Assembly: GCF_012927245.1 (NCBI RefSeq)
Contig: NZ_JABBGE010000004.1
Coordinates: 558,001 to 622,000, forward strand
DNA length: 64,000 nucleotides
Direction of reading: 5' to 3'
Origin: Streptomyces sp. R302
GTDB taxonomy: Bacteria; Actinomycetota; Actinomycetes; Streptomycetales; Streptomycetaceae
In this document: positions 49,298-57,129 of the stretch, piece after piece
How the letters are laid out: every line of letters starts with the position of its first letter
How positions within the stretch are numbered: position 1 is the stretch's first letter
Translations under genes and position numbers: made by a program
The notes under the pieces: generated by a model
The model's database searches: none
Told to the model about the DNA's origin: nothing
The model's input: the letters and a program-made list of their open reading frames with translations, nothing else

Positions 49298-50635
49298 CTA
49301 CTTCGGCTCGTACGCGGCCATCGCGGCCCGTACGGCGGGGGAGAACAGCTCCGGGCCGAGCCCGTCCGAGTACGCCAGCCCCTCCGGCGACAGCCTGAGC
49401 AGCCCCTCCGGCGCCGAACCGTCCAGCCAGCCGTACGCCGCGAACCGGCCGAGCTCCGCGGCGAAGTCCTCGTGCGCCGAGGTCCCGAACCGCTCCTCGT
49501 ACCCGGCCAGCTCCATGCCCTCCGCCTGCAGCAGCGACTGGAGGAGGTGGCGGCGGCGGGCCTCCGCCCCGTCCACCCACCGGCCCACCACGGCCCGGGA
49601 GAAGTCCCGGGTCTCCGTGTAGGCGTCGATGATCGAGCGGATCTCCCGCATGTCGACCGCGTAGTCGAAGGAGTAGTGCAGCGCGGCCGTGTACGAGCGG
49701 GCGCCGCAGCCCAGGCCGATCATGCCGTCCGTCTGGCAGGCGTGGTCGTCGGGGCCCTCCGGGGCCGCGCCGGCCCGCCGGAACATCCGCATCGACACCT
49801 GCTCGTACCCCTCCGCGAGGAGGTGGTCCCTGCCCTGCCGGTAGAGCCGCAGCCGCCGCGCGTCCCACTCCGCGTCCGACTCGGCGGGCCCCGTCCGGCC
49901 CAGGCCGGTGAGCGGACGCACGTACAGCGGGTACAGGTACAGCTCCTCGGGCCGCCAGGCCAGCGCCGCGTCCAGCGAGTACCGCCAGGACTCCTCGGTC
50001 TGCCCGTCGATGCCGTAGATGAGGTCGATGTTGAGCACCGGCACCCCGGCGTCCCGGATCCGGCCGAGCGCCGCCTCCACGTCCGCCCGCCGCTGCGGCC
50101 GGACCGCCGCCCGCGCCTCGGCGTCCACGAAGCTCTGCACCCCGATGCTCAGCCGGGTCGCGCCCCGCCCCGCGAGCACCGCGAGCCGGTCGGCGGTCGC
50201 CGTCGCCGGGGAGGTCTCCACGGAGAGCGGCACCGCCCGCAGGTCCGCGCCCATGCGGTGCTCGGCGATGTCGCAGAGCCGGTCCAGCTCGGCGGCGGTC
50301 AGGAAGGTGGGGGTGCCGCCGCCGAAGGCCGCCGCCGCGAACCGCACCGGCGCCGCGTCGCCGAGCGCCTCCCGGACGGCCACGGCCTGCCGGTCGAGCG
50401 CGTCGAGGTAGCGGGTGGTCAGCTCGTCGGGGGCGCCGATCCGGGTGAAGAGGTTGCAGAAACCGCAGCGGACCTCGCAGAACGGGACGTGCGCGTAGAG
50501 CGAGAGGGCGTCCTTCGGCTCGTCCGCCCAGAGCGCCGCGAGCTCCGGCCGCCCGGGCAGCGGACGGTACGCCGTCTTGTGCGGGTAGGCGTAGACGTAC
50601 GAGCGGTACGGGCGGGGGAGCGGGGTGCCGGTCAC
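49298..50635 (-). CDS. STM4012-family radical SAM protein (HemN-like)
   Basis: This 445-residue protein resembles HemN/HemW: YAHVPFCEVRCGFCNLFTRI with Cys53, Cys57 and Cys60, AAFGGGTPTFLTAAELDRLC, VETSPATATADRLAVLAGRG, and RLSIGVQSFVDAEARAAVRP, then NIDLIYGIDGQTEESWRYSL. The C-terminal part (about 330-440) has a HemN-like winged segment ending in EGLLRLSPEGLAYSDGLGPE. HemN/HemW proteins use SAM for decarboxylation or haem handling; this subfamily's task is unknown. GTG 50635 overlaps the preceding stop (GTGA). Confidence 0.9.
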   Translation of the reverse strand: MTGTPLPRPYRSYVYAYPHKTAYRPLPGRPELAALWADEPKDALSLYAHVPFCEVRCGFCNLFTRIGAPDELTTRYLDALDRQAVAVREALGDAAPVRFAAAAFGGGTPTFLTAAELDRLCDIAEHRMGADLRAVPLSVETSPATATADRLAVLAGRGATRLSIGVQSFVDAEARAAVRPQRRADVEAALGRIRDAGVPVLNIDLIYGIDGQTEESWRYSLDAALAWRPEELYLYPLYVRPLTGLGRTGPAESDAEWDARRLRLYRQGRDHLLAEGYEQVSMRMFRRAGAAPEGPDDHACQTDGMIGLGCGARSYTAALHYSFDYAVDMREIRSIIDAYTETRDFSRAVVGRWVDGAEARRRHLLQSLLQAEGMELAGYEERFGTSAHEDFAAELGRFAAYGWLDGSAPEGLLRLSPEGLAYSDGLGPELFSPAVRAAMAAYEPK

Positions 50636-51477
50636 GCGGCGGCCCCTTCCGCGCGGCCGTCCGGACCGTCCAGCGTGAACTGCGCGTACGGCACCGTCCA
50701 CACCACCTCGTGGCCGAGCCGGTGCCCCGTGTAGCCGTCGTCGCCGTACGCCGTGCCGTGGTCCGAGCAGACGATCGCGAAGCAGCGGCGGCGGCTGCTC
50801 ATCGCCGCGAAGAGGCGTCCGATGTGCCGGTCGACGTACTCCAGGGCCGCCGCGTGGGTGGCCCGGGTGTCGCCCGCCGCGCGGGTGGCGCCCGGCAGGT
50901 GGAACCAGTTCGGCTGGTGCAGCGCCGCCACGTTCACGAAGAGGAAGAGCCGGCGGTCGGCCGGCAGCGCGGCCACCACCTCCTCGGCCCGGGCCACCTG
51001 CGCCTCGAAGGAGGTCGGCGAGGCCACCCCGAAGGACGGCTCCCAGTGGCTCTCCTGGAAGAGGCCGGGCAGCACCGAGCCGAGCGGCGGCTGCCGGTTG
51101 AAGAAGCCGACCCCGCCGACGCACACCGTCCGGTAGCCGTCGGCGGCGAGCGCCGTGACCAGGTCCGGGGCGTCGTAGACGTAGGTGCCGTCGGCGGTCG
51201 TCTCGCTGCCCGCGAACCGGGCCGCGAAGAGCCTCGGGTGCGGGCCGGGCGCGGCCGGAGTGGGCAGGAAGCCCGCGAAGATCGCCTGGTGGGAGGCGTA
51301 GGTGAAGCTGCCCGGCGCGTGCCGGCGCTCCCAGCGGCCGCCCGGGAGGTGCCGGGCCAGGTTCGGTATCCGGCCGGCGGCGGCCAGCTCGGCGGCCACG
51401 TCGTACCGGAGGGTGTCGAGGGTGACCAGAAGCAGGTCGTGACTGCCGACGACCGCGTTCATGTCGGGGTGGTTCAC
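50632..51477 (-). CDS. STM4013-family hydrolase (alkaline phosphatase/sulfatase fold)
   Basis: This 281-residue protein is a metal-dependent hydrolase of the alkaline phosphatase superfamily: LLLVTLDTLRYDVAAEL near the start (Asp ligand and Thr nucleophile position), HAPGSFTYASHQAIFAGFLP, and the C-terminal metal block CSDHGTAYGDDGYTGHRLGH. The substrate is probably a phosphate or sulfate ester or a phosphonate. GTG 51477 was chosen because it overlaps the upstream stop by four bases like the neighbouring joints; ATG 51462 is an alternative five codons in. Confidence 0.86.
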   Translation of the reverse strand: MNHPDMNAVVGSHDLLLVTLDTLRYDVAAELAAAGRIPNLARHLPGGRWERRHAPGSFTYASHQAIFAGFLPTPAAPGPHPRLFAARFAGSETTADGTYVYDAPDLVTALAADGYRTVCVGGVGFFNRQPPLGSVLPGLFQESHWEPSFGVASPTSFEAQVARAEEVVAALPADRRLFLFVNVAALHQPNWFHLPGATRAAGDTRATHAAALEYVDRHIGRLFAAMSSRRRCFAIVCSDHGTAYGDDGYTGHRLGHEVVWTVPYAQFTLDGPDGRAEGAAA

Positions 51478-52664
51478 GGGGCGGTGCTCGTTCCTGTGGT
51501 GCGCGCTGGTGCGGGTACGGGAGTGGGTGCGGGTGCGGGTGCGGGTGCGGGCGTGGGTACGGGCGGGTGTCTGAGCAGGTCGGCGACCTGGGCGCCGTAG
51601 GTGTCCAGGCCCTCGGCGCCGCCGCCCGGCAGGCCGGTGAGGCCGGGCAGCAGGTCCCCGAAGGCGTTGACCTCGCCGACCGCGAAGCGGCGCCAGCCGG
51701 CGCCCGGCAGTAGGTCCACCCCGACGCACCGGGTGCCGGGGAAGGCCGCCGCCGCGCCCTCGCAGACGGCGACCGCGTCCTCCCAGCGGCCGCCGGCGGC
51801 GGTGATCGCCGTCCGCGCGGCGGCGAGGTCGCCGCGGGCGCCGCCGAGGTGCAGATTGGTCAGCGGCGAACGGCTGGTGCGGACCACCGCGTGGGTGGCG
51901 CGCCCGCCGGTCACCACCACCCGCAGGTCGGCCGCCCGGCCGCCCTGGACCGCCTTCGGCAGCCAGCGCTCCACGTGCAGGCCGTCCGGGGCGAGCGCGT
52001 CGACCAGCGCGCCGACCTCCCGCGCGCCCGTGTAGCGGCGTATCCGCAGCGAGTTGAAGAGCCGTCCGGCGCCGTCCCGTTCGACCGAGGTGGCGGCCTG
52101 CACCCGGCCCCCGCCGGCCGTCTCCACGGCCAGCACCCCGGAAGCGGAGGAGCCGTGGGCCGGCTTGACGAAGACCCGGCGCAGCCCGGCCCCCGCCATC
52201 AGCGCCACCAGGTCGTCCCAGCCCCGCACCGGCGCCCCGCCGGGACCGGAGGTCGGGGAGGCGGGGACGGGCACCCCGGCGGCATCGAGCCGGCCGTGGG
52301 TGAGCCGTTTGTCGAAGAGGACCGCCGTCTCCGCCGGGTTGTCGACCAGCACCGCGCCGGAGCGGTCCGCCTCGGCGGCGAGCCCGGCGAGGGCGGCGGT
52401 GAACCGCTCGTACCAGACCCTGCCCCCCTCCACCCGGGCCGGATCGTCCGTGCCGCGCAGCAGCAGCTCGACCTCCGGCACCTCACCGGGCGAGTCGACC
52501 CGCACGGTCTCGCCCGCCGCGAAGCGGGCCCGGCCGCGCAGGACGTCCGTCCACGGCACGGCCCGCACCCCGGGCAGCCCGGCGGCGCGCACCGCGTCCT
52601 GGAAGAACGCGACGCGACGCCCCGCCGGATCGCCGACGACCACGAGGCGCGGGCCCGCCGTCAT
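51474..52664 (-). CDS. STM4014-family ATP-grasp protein
   Basis: This 396-residue protein has an ATP-grasp layout similar to RimK-type ligases: VLVDNPAETAVLFDKRLTHG, LRRVFVKPAHGSSASGVLAV (ATP-binding Lys), ADLRVVVTGGRATHAVVRTS and VGVDLLPGAGWRRFAVGEVN with the terminal metal-binding Glu/Asn pair, then FGDLLPGLTG. It should activate a carboxylate as acyl phosphate and join it to an amine. The last 35 residues are a low-complexity Pro/Ala/Thr tail encoded by a hexanucleotide repeat. Start and stop both overlap their neighbours by four bases. Confidence 0.87.
   Translation of the reverse strand: MTAGPRLVVVGDPAGRRVAFFQDAVRAAGLPGVRAVPWTDVLRGRARFAAGETVRVDSPGEVPEVELLLRGTDDPARVEGGRVWYERFTAALAGLAAEADRSGAVLVDNPAETAVLFDKRLTHGRLDAAGVPVPASPTSGPGGAPVRGWDDLVALMAGAGLRRVFVKPAHGSSASGVLAVETAGGGRVQAATSVERDGAGRLFNSLRIRRYTGAREVGALVDALAPDGLHVERWLPKAVQGGRAADLRVVVTGGRATHAVVRTSRSPLTNLHLGGARGDLAAARTAITAAGGRWEDAVAVCEGAAAAFPGTRCVGVDLLPGAGWRRFAVGEVNAFGDLLPGLTGLPGGGAEGLDTYGAQVADLLRHPPVPTPAPAPAPAPTPVPAPARTTGTSTAP
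51485..51570 (-). repeat. Imperfect hexanucleotide repeat (GTGCGG-like)
   Basis: Read on the plus strand, units GTGCGG, GTACGG and GCGTGG recur about ten times and encode the Pro/Ala/Thr-rich C-terminal tail of the STM4014-type protein. Loss or gain of a unit keeps the frame. Confidence 0.65.
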
Positions 52665-53620
52665 TCGGCGATGGCGACGTAGCGCCAGACGTCCCCGTCG
52701 CCGTCGTCCTCCGGGGTCTGCGGGTCGTCCAGGACGACCCGCACCCCGTGCGGGGCGAGCGCGGCGGTGAGCCGCTCGCCCATCGCCTCCGACAGGTAGT
52801 GGTGCTCCAGGTCCAGCTCCGTCAGATGGGTCAGCGGCTGGCCGTCGAGCAGCGCGGCCGCGCCCTCGTCGGTGAGCACGCCCATGCTGAGGTCGAGCCG
52901 GTCGAGGCGGGCGACGACCGGGGCGCTCGCCACGGCGGCGGCCACCCGGTCCTGGATCACGCTGTTGCACAGGCCCAGGCTGCGCAGGGCCGGGAAGGCC
53001 TCGCCGGAGAGCAGCGGCGCCAGGTCGCCGGGCGTGGAGTCGCCGCCGTACTCGTCGGTCCCCAGCCACAGTTCGAGCCGCTCCAGGGCCGGCAGGTCGC
53101 TGCCCGCGATGCCGCGCACGACCTCGGCGCCGAGCCCGCCGGTCTCCACGACCAGCGTCTCCAGACCGGTGTGGCGCACCGGCGGGAAGACGAGCCCGGT
53201 GCCGCCGCGCACGCCGAACTCCCGCAGCGCCGGGTAGGCGGCCAGCAGCGGCGTCACGTCGGACTGCACGATCCACGAGATCTCGCAGTCCTCCATGGTC
53301 ATGTCGCCGAGGAAGACCGCCTCCAGCGCGGTCAGCCGGTCGTTGGCGCCGATGAGTGCGGTGACGATGGCGGCGGAGGAGGTGTCGTACGCGTCCTCCC
53401 AGCCGCCCACGACGATCGCGCGGACCCGCGCGGTGTCGACGGTCTTCAGGAAGCGCTCGAAGACTGCGTCCCAGCTCTCCTCGTCGTCGTCGTTGTAGGT
53501 CGGGCTGGACAGGCGCCAGGCGACGGCCGCCGGGTCGGGCAGCGCGACGCCCGACTCGGCGTCCGGGAGGTCGAGGACGGGGAGGCCGTGGAACTCCTCC
53601 AGGTAGGCCCCAATGGTCAT
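52661..53620 (-). CDS. STM4015-family leucine-rich-repeat protein
   Basis: This 319-residue acidic protein begins TIGAYLEEFHGLPVLDLPD and contains ribonuclease-inhibitor-like repeats from about residue 150 onward: YPALREFGVRGGTGLVF, LPALERLELWLGTDEYGGD, FPALRSLGLCNSVIQD, VARLDRLDLSMGVLTDEGAA and LTHLTELDLEHHYLSEAMGE. It has no enzymatic motif and no signal peptide and should act as a binding scaffold, perhaps for the substrate of the enzymes encoded downstream. It is the first gene of the STM4015-4011 operon, with CTGGAGC as ribosome site. Confidence 0.86.
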   Translation of the reverse strand: MTIGAYLEEFHGLPVLDLPDAESGVALPDPAAVAWRLSSPTYNDDDEESWDAVFERFLKTVDTARVRAIVVGGWEDAYDTSSAAIVTALIGANDRLTALEAVFLGDMTMEDCEISWIVQSDVTPLLAAYPALREFGVRGGTGLVFPPVRHTGLETLVVETGGLGAEVVRGIAGSDLPALERLELWLGTDEYGGDSTPGDLAPLLSGEAFPALRSLGLCNSVIQDRVAAAVASAPVVARLDRLDLSMGVLTDEGAAALLDGQPLTHLTELDLEHHYLSEAMGERLTAALAPHGVRVVLDDPQTPEDDGDGDVWRYVAIAE

Positions 53621-53689
53621 GACGGTGCTCCAGACGACGGACGGCGGTACGGGCGTGACGCCCCAGAGTTGTACCAAGCCGCACCGACA

Positions 53690-53755
53690 GGAGGGGGCGG
53701 GGGGTCGGGTCGGAGGGTCGGGTCGGGGGGCGGGTCGGAGGGTCGGGCCGGAGGC
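53690..53755 (+). repeat. G-rich repeat with quadruplex potential
   Basis: Units of GGGTCGG and GGAGGGTC recur, giving more than eight G-runs of three or more on the plus strand. It lies between the STM4015-type gene and the divergent 108-residue protein gene. Confidence 0.55.
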
Positions 53756-53834
53756 GTGCGGGGCGTTGTCAGTGGTGGGCTCTAGCGTCGTTCTCGTGTT
53801 CGGGCACCGGGTTCCGGACGGGAAGGGGAGAGCC

Positions 53835-54161
53835 ATGTACCGGCAGGGGGACGTGCTGATCGTGTCCGTCGACGAGCGGGCCGTGCCCGCCCGGGCGAAG
53901 GGCGCGCGGAGCGAGCCGAGGGACGGCCGGGGCCGGCTCGTGCTCGCCTTCGGCGAGGTCACCGGACACGCCCACGCGATCCCGGGCCCCGGCCGGCTGG
54001 TGCGGGAACCGGGGCCGTACGGCCCGTTCCTCCTCGAACTGCCCGAGGGCGGACGGCTGGTGCACGAGGAGCACGCCCCGATCGTCCTGCCGAGAGGCTG
54101 GTACCGGGTGGTGCGGCAGCGCGAGTACGTGCCGGGCGCGTACCGGATCGTGGCGGACTGA
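53835..54161 (+). CDS. 108-residue protein of unknown function, partner of DUF6745 gene
   Basis: I do not recognise a named family. The product starts MYRQGDVLIVSVDERAVPAR and reads as a small all-beta domain: GRLVLAFGEVTGHAHAIPGP, FLLELPEGGRLVHEEHAPIV, LPRGWYRVVRQREYVPGAYR. No signal peptide or membrane segment is present. It lies 95 bp before the DUF6745 gene and I recall the two types of protein occurring side by side in actinobacteria and cyanobacteria, so they may act together. Confidence 0.72.
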   Translation: MYRQGDVLIVSVDERAVPARAKGARSEPRDGRGRLVLAFGEVTGHAHAIPGPGRLVREPGPYGPFLLELPEGGRLVHEEHAPIVLPRGWYRVVRQREYVPGAYRIVAD

Positions 54162-54256
54162 GGCGGGACCGGGCGGTGCCGGGCGGTGTCGGAGGAACGG
54201 ACGGGCATGGGGGAAGGGACGGGCATGGGGCAGGGACGGACATGGGGGACAGGACG

Positions 54257-55279
54257 ATGAACGAGGGTGACGTGTACGAGAAGTGGCGGGCCGTCGCGGC
54301 CGCCACCGGGCCGGCCGACCGGACCGCCGCCGAGGCCGGGGTCCGGCTCGCGTACGCCTTCGCGGGGCTGCCCGCGCCGGAGCGGGTGGTGTGGGCGGAC
54401 TCGCCGCTCGCCGGGGTCGAGCTGGTCGCGGGCCTCGCGGACCGGGGGCGCTCGGTGCGGGAGGAGGTGCGGACCCTGCCCTGGGCGGAGGAGCGCCGCC
54501 GCCTCCACGACACGCTCGGCCCGGCCGGGTGGACGGCGCACTGGCAGGCCACCGGAGCCCGGCTCTGGGACCCGGCGCGGGCGCTCGCCGAGCGGATCAG
54601 GACCGGGATCCTGGACGTGCTCGGCGACCGGGAGGAACCCGGCGCGCTCACCGAGCTCGCGGGCCGGGAGCTGCTGTACGACGCGGTGCTCGGCCAGCAG
54701 GACGCCGCCTGGCTCGCCGCCTTCGACGGGCGCGGCACCCGGCTCGCCGGACTCGCCGCGGTCGCCGAGCAGGCCGGCTGGTGGTGGCCGTACGAGAAGG
54801 TCGCGGTCGTCTGCGAACGCCCCGTCGCCCTGCACCGGGACGAGGCCGGGCGGCTCGACCGGGGCGACGGACCGGCGCTCGCCCACCGGGACGGCTTCGC
54901 CCTCCACGCCTGGCGCGGCATGCCCGTCACGGCCGGCTTCCTGGCGGGCCTCGCGGACCTCACCCCGGAGCGGATCCGCGACGAGGACAACGCCGAACTG
55001 CGCCGCGTGATGCTGGAGTTCTACGGCTACGAGCGCTACCTCGACGATTCCGGGGCCCGCCCCGAGGGCCGCGACGAGGCGGGGGTGCTGTGGCGGATCG
55101 AGCTCGGCGACGACGAGGACGTCGTCATGGTCGAGGTGGTCAACTCGACGCCGGAGCCGGACGGCAGCCACCGCACGTACTGGCTCCGCGTGCCGCCCGG
55201 CACCCGGACCGCCCGCGAGGGCGTCGCCTGGACCTTCGGCCTGGGCGCCGAGGTGTACGAACCGCTCGTCCAGACCTGA
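54257..55279 (+). CDS. DUF6745-containing protein
   Basis: This 340-residue protein has a helical N-terminal part (about 1-160) rich in Ala and Arg with WRAVAAATGPADRTAAEAGV, and a C-terminal domain with WWWPYEKVAVVCERPVALHR, RLDRGDGPALAHRDGFALHA and LRVPPGTRTAREGVAWTFGL that I associate with DUF6745. The function is unknown. ATG 54257 has GGGGACAGG ahead of it, but the in-frame ATG 54242 is possible. The leader contains near-direct repeats of GACGGGCATGGGG (54200-54250). Confidence 0.75.
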   Translation: MNEGDVYEKWRAVAAATGPADRTAAEAGVRLAYAFAGLPAPERVVWADSPLAGVELVAGLADRGRSVREEVRTLPWAEERRRLHDTLGPAGWTAHWQATGARLWDPARALAERIRTGILDVLGDREEPGALTELAGRELLYDAVLGQQDAAWLAAFDGRGTRLAGLAAVAEQAGWWWPYEKVAVVCERPVALHRDEAGRLDRGDGPALAHRDGFALHAWRGMPVTAGFLAGLADLTPERIRDEDNAELRRVMLEFYGYERYLDDSGARPEGRDEAGVLWRIELGDDEDVVMVEVVNSTPEPDGSHRTYWLRVPPGTRTAREGVAWTFGLGAEVYEPLVQT

Positions 55280-55442
55280 ACCGTCCCGGCGCGGGTGCGG
55301 AGTGCCGTTCGTACGGTGATCCGCTGGTACGGAGAGGTGAAGGACGGCGCGCGTCAGGAGTGGCGCCCGGGAGGCGGGGGCCCCGGGTGCTGGGATGTGC
55401 CCGCCGGAGCCACCGGCACCCCACCGTCGAAGGGACCGCCCC

Positions 55443-56255
55443 GTGCCGCACCGCCCCGCGCCGCCCACCCTCCCGAACCCTGGCGCCCGCGCCCGCGCCC
55501 GCGCCGCCCGCCTGCTCGCCGCAGGCGCGGGCAGCGCCGTCCTCGGAGCACTCCTCCTGGGCACCGCCGCGCCCGCGCTCGCCGCCGCGCCGGAGCGCCC
55601 CGCTCCGCGCGCGGCCGCCGTCCGTGCCGAGGCGCCGGCGACCGTCACCGTCACGGGCAGCGGCAGCGCCACCGCCACCCCCGACGTGGCGATCCTCTCG
55701 GTGGGCGTGGAGGTCACCAAGCCGACGGCGAAGGAGGCGATGGCGGCGCAGAACACCGCGGCGAAGGCGCTGCTCGCGGTCCTGCGCGAGCAGGGCGTCG
55801 AGGACCGGGACATCCGCACCGACAGCCTCTCCCTCAACCCCGTCTACACCCAGACGACCGGGGGCGAGTCCAAGGTGAGCGGCTACCAGGCGAGCCAGAC
55901 CTTCTCCGCGAAGGTCCGGGACATCGACCGGGCCGGCCAGGTCATCGGGGCCGTCAACGGCTCCACCGGGGACGCCGGCCGGGTCAACGGAGTCGTCTTC
56001 GACGTGGCCGACCCGAAGGACCTGCGCGCCAAGGCCCGCGAGGCCGCGTACCGCGACGCGTACGAGAAGGCCTCCCAGCACGCCCGCCTGAGCGGCCACC
56101 GCCTCGGCCGCCTGGTCTCCCTCAGCGAGGGCGACTCCCTGCGCCCCGGCCAGGGCACCCTCCCGTCCCTCCCGGCCGACGAACAGAACGTCCCCCTGGC
56201 CCCCGGCGAGATCGAGGAGCAGGTGACGGTCTCGGCGGTCTACGAACTGCTCTGA
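55443..56255 (+). CDS. secreted SIMPL-domain protein
   Basis: This 270-residue protein starts at GTG 55443 with an Arg/Ala-rich signal peptide (ARLLAAGAGSAVLGALLLG, ending near TAAPALAAAPE). The mature part is a SIMPL/DUF541 domain: VTVTGSGSATATPDVAILSV, VEDRDIRTDSLSLNPVYTQT, GYQASQTFSAKVRDIDRAGQ and ARLSGHRLGRLVSLSEGDS. Proteins of this family are periplasmic or outer-surface oligomers of unclear role. An AAGGGA site precedes the start. Confidence 0.87.
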   Translation: MPHRPAPPTLPNPGARARARAARLLAAGAGSAVLGALLLGTAAPALAAAPERPAPRAAAVRAEAPATVTVTGSGSATATPDVAILSVGVEVTKPTAKEAMAAQNTAAKALLAVLREQGVEDRDIRTDSLSLNPVYTQTTGGESKVSGYQASQTFSAKVRDIDRAGQVIGAVNGSTGDAGRVNGVVFDVADPKDLRAKAREAAYRDAYEKASQHARLSGHRLGRLVSLSEGDSLRPGQGTLPSLPADEQNVPLAPGEIEEQVTVSAVYELL

Positions 56256-56305
56256 CCCCGCGGGGCCGGGCAGGGCGCCGCTCGGCCTCCCGCCCGGCCC
56301 GTCTC

Positions 56306-56347
56306 GGGCACCGGGCACCGGGCACCGGGCACCGGGCGCCGGGCGCC
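56306..56347 (+). repeat. Heptanucleotide tandem repeat
   Basis: Four copies of GGGCACC followed by two of GGGCGCC run without gaps between the SIMPL and TetR genes, which are convergent. Confidence 0.85.
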
Positions 56348-56394
56348 GGACTCCGTTCAGGGGCCGGGCACCGCTCAGGTCCTGGGCGTACTGC

Positions 56395-57000
56395 TCAGGC
56401 GCCGGGTGTCGGGAGGCCCAGTTCGCGGTCGAGGGCCGTGTCGGCCCAGCGGAGCATCGCCGCGCGGGAGAGGCCGCCGGTGTAGACGGTCGTCTGGACG
56501 GCGAGGCCGTCCAGGTAGGCGGTGAGGCGCCAGGCGGCGCCCGCCGGGTCCGGGCAGGGGAACTCGCCGGCGGCGACCCCCTCCTCGATCACGGAGGTCA
56601 GGGCCCGCCTCCACTCCTGGTCGAGCGAGGCGGCGACCCGGCGCAGCTCGGGGTTGCGCGGTCCGGCCGCCCACGCCTCGATCCACAGCCGCCATCCATC
56701 GGCCTGCCCCTGCGGGGCGTACCAGCGGATGGCGGCGCGCAGCCGCCGCACCGCCGCCGAGCGGCGCCCGAAGATCCGCCGCAGCTCGGCGAGCTCGCTC
56801 TCGGCGGCGTGCGCGAAGGCCGCCGCGACCAGCTGTTCCTTGGTGGAGAAGTGGTAGAGCACCAGCGCGTTGCTGACGCCGAGGGCAGCGGCCACATCGG
56901 CGATCCGGACGGCGGTGGCGCCCCGGGCCTCGATCTGTTCGACGGCGGCCCGCAGCAGTTCCTCGCGCCGCTCGGCCACGCTCAACCGCACTCTCTCCAC
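56395..57000 (-). CDS. TetR-family regulator
   Basis: This 201-residue regulator has a classic TetR N-terminus, RREELLRAAVEQIEARGATA with the HTH AVRIADVAAALGVSNALVLYHF, followed by STKEQLVAAAFAHA. The C-terminal domain contains WRLWIEAWAAGPRNPELRRV and LTAYLDGLAVQTTVYTGGLS, as in TetR_C_6-type (BetI-like) regulators. GTG 57000 was chosen; GTG 57021 upstream is in frame but has no ribosome site. It is divergent from the metallo-hydrolase gene 129 bp away, which is its most likely target. Confidence 0.86.
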   Translation of the reverse strand: MERVRLSVAERREELLRAAVEQIEARGATAVRIADVAAALGVSNALVLYHFSTKEQLVAAAFAHAAESELAELRRIFGRRSAAVRRLRAAIRWYAPQGQADGWRLWIEAWAAGPRNPELRRVAASLDQEWRRALTSVIEEGVAAGEFPCPDPAGAAWRLTAYLDGLAVQTTVYTGGLSRAAMLRWADTALDRELGLPTPGA

Positions 57001-57129
57001 GCCGAGCAGCCTACACAGCACATGACAGAGTCATGATCGTCGCCGCCGCCCGTTCCGCCACCCGGTCACCCGCCCGTCCGCCTCTCCGTCCGCCCATAAT
57101 GGAACGACCCCCAGAGTTCAGGAGGACTT

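Noticed and set aside
56306..56347. CRISPR-like repeat array
   Set aside because: The 7-bp units are contiguous with no spacers; it is a simple tandem repeat.
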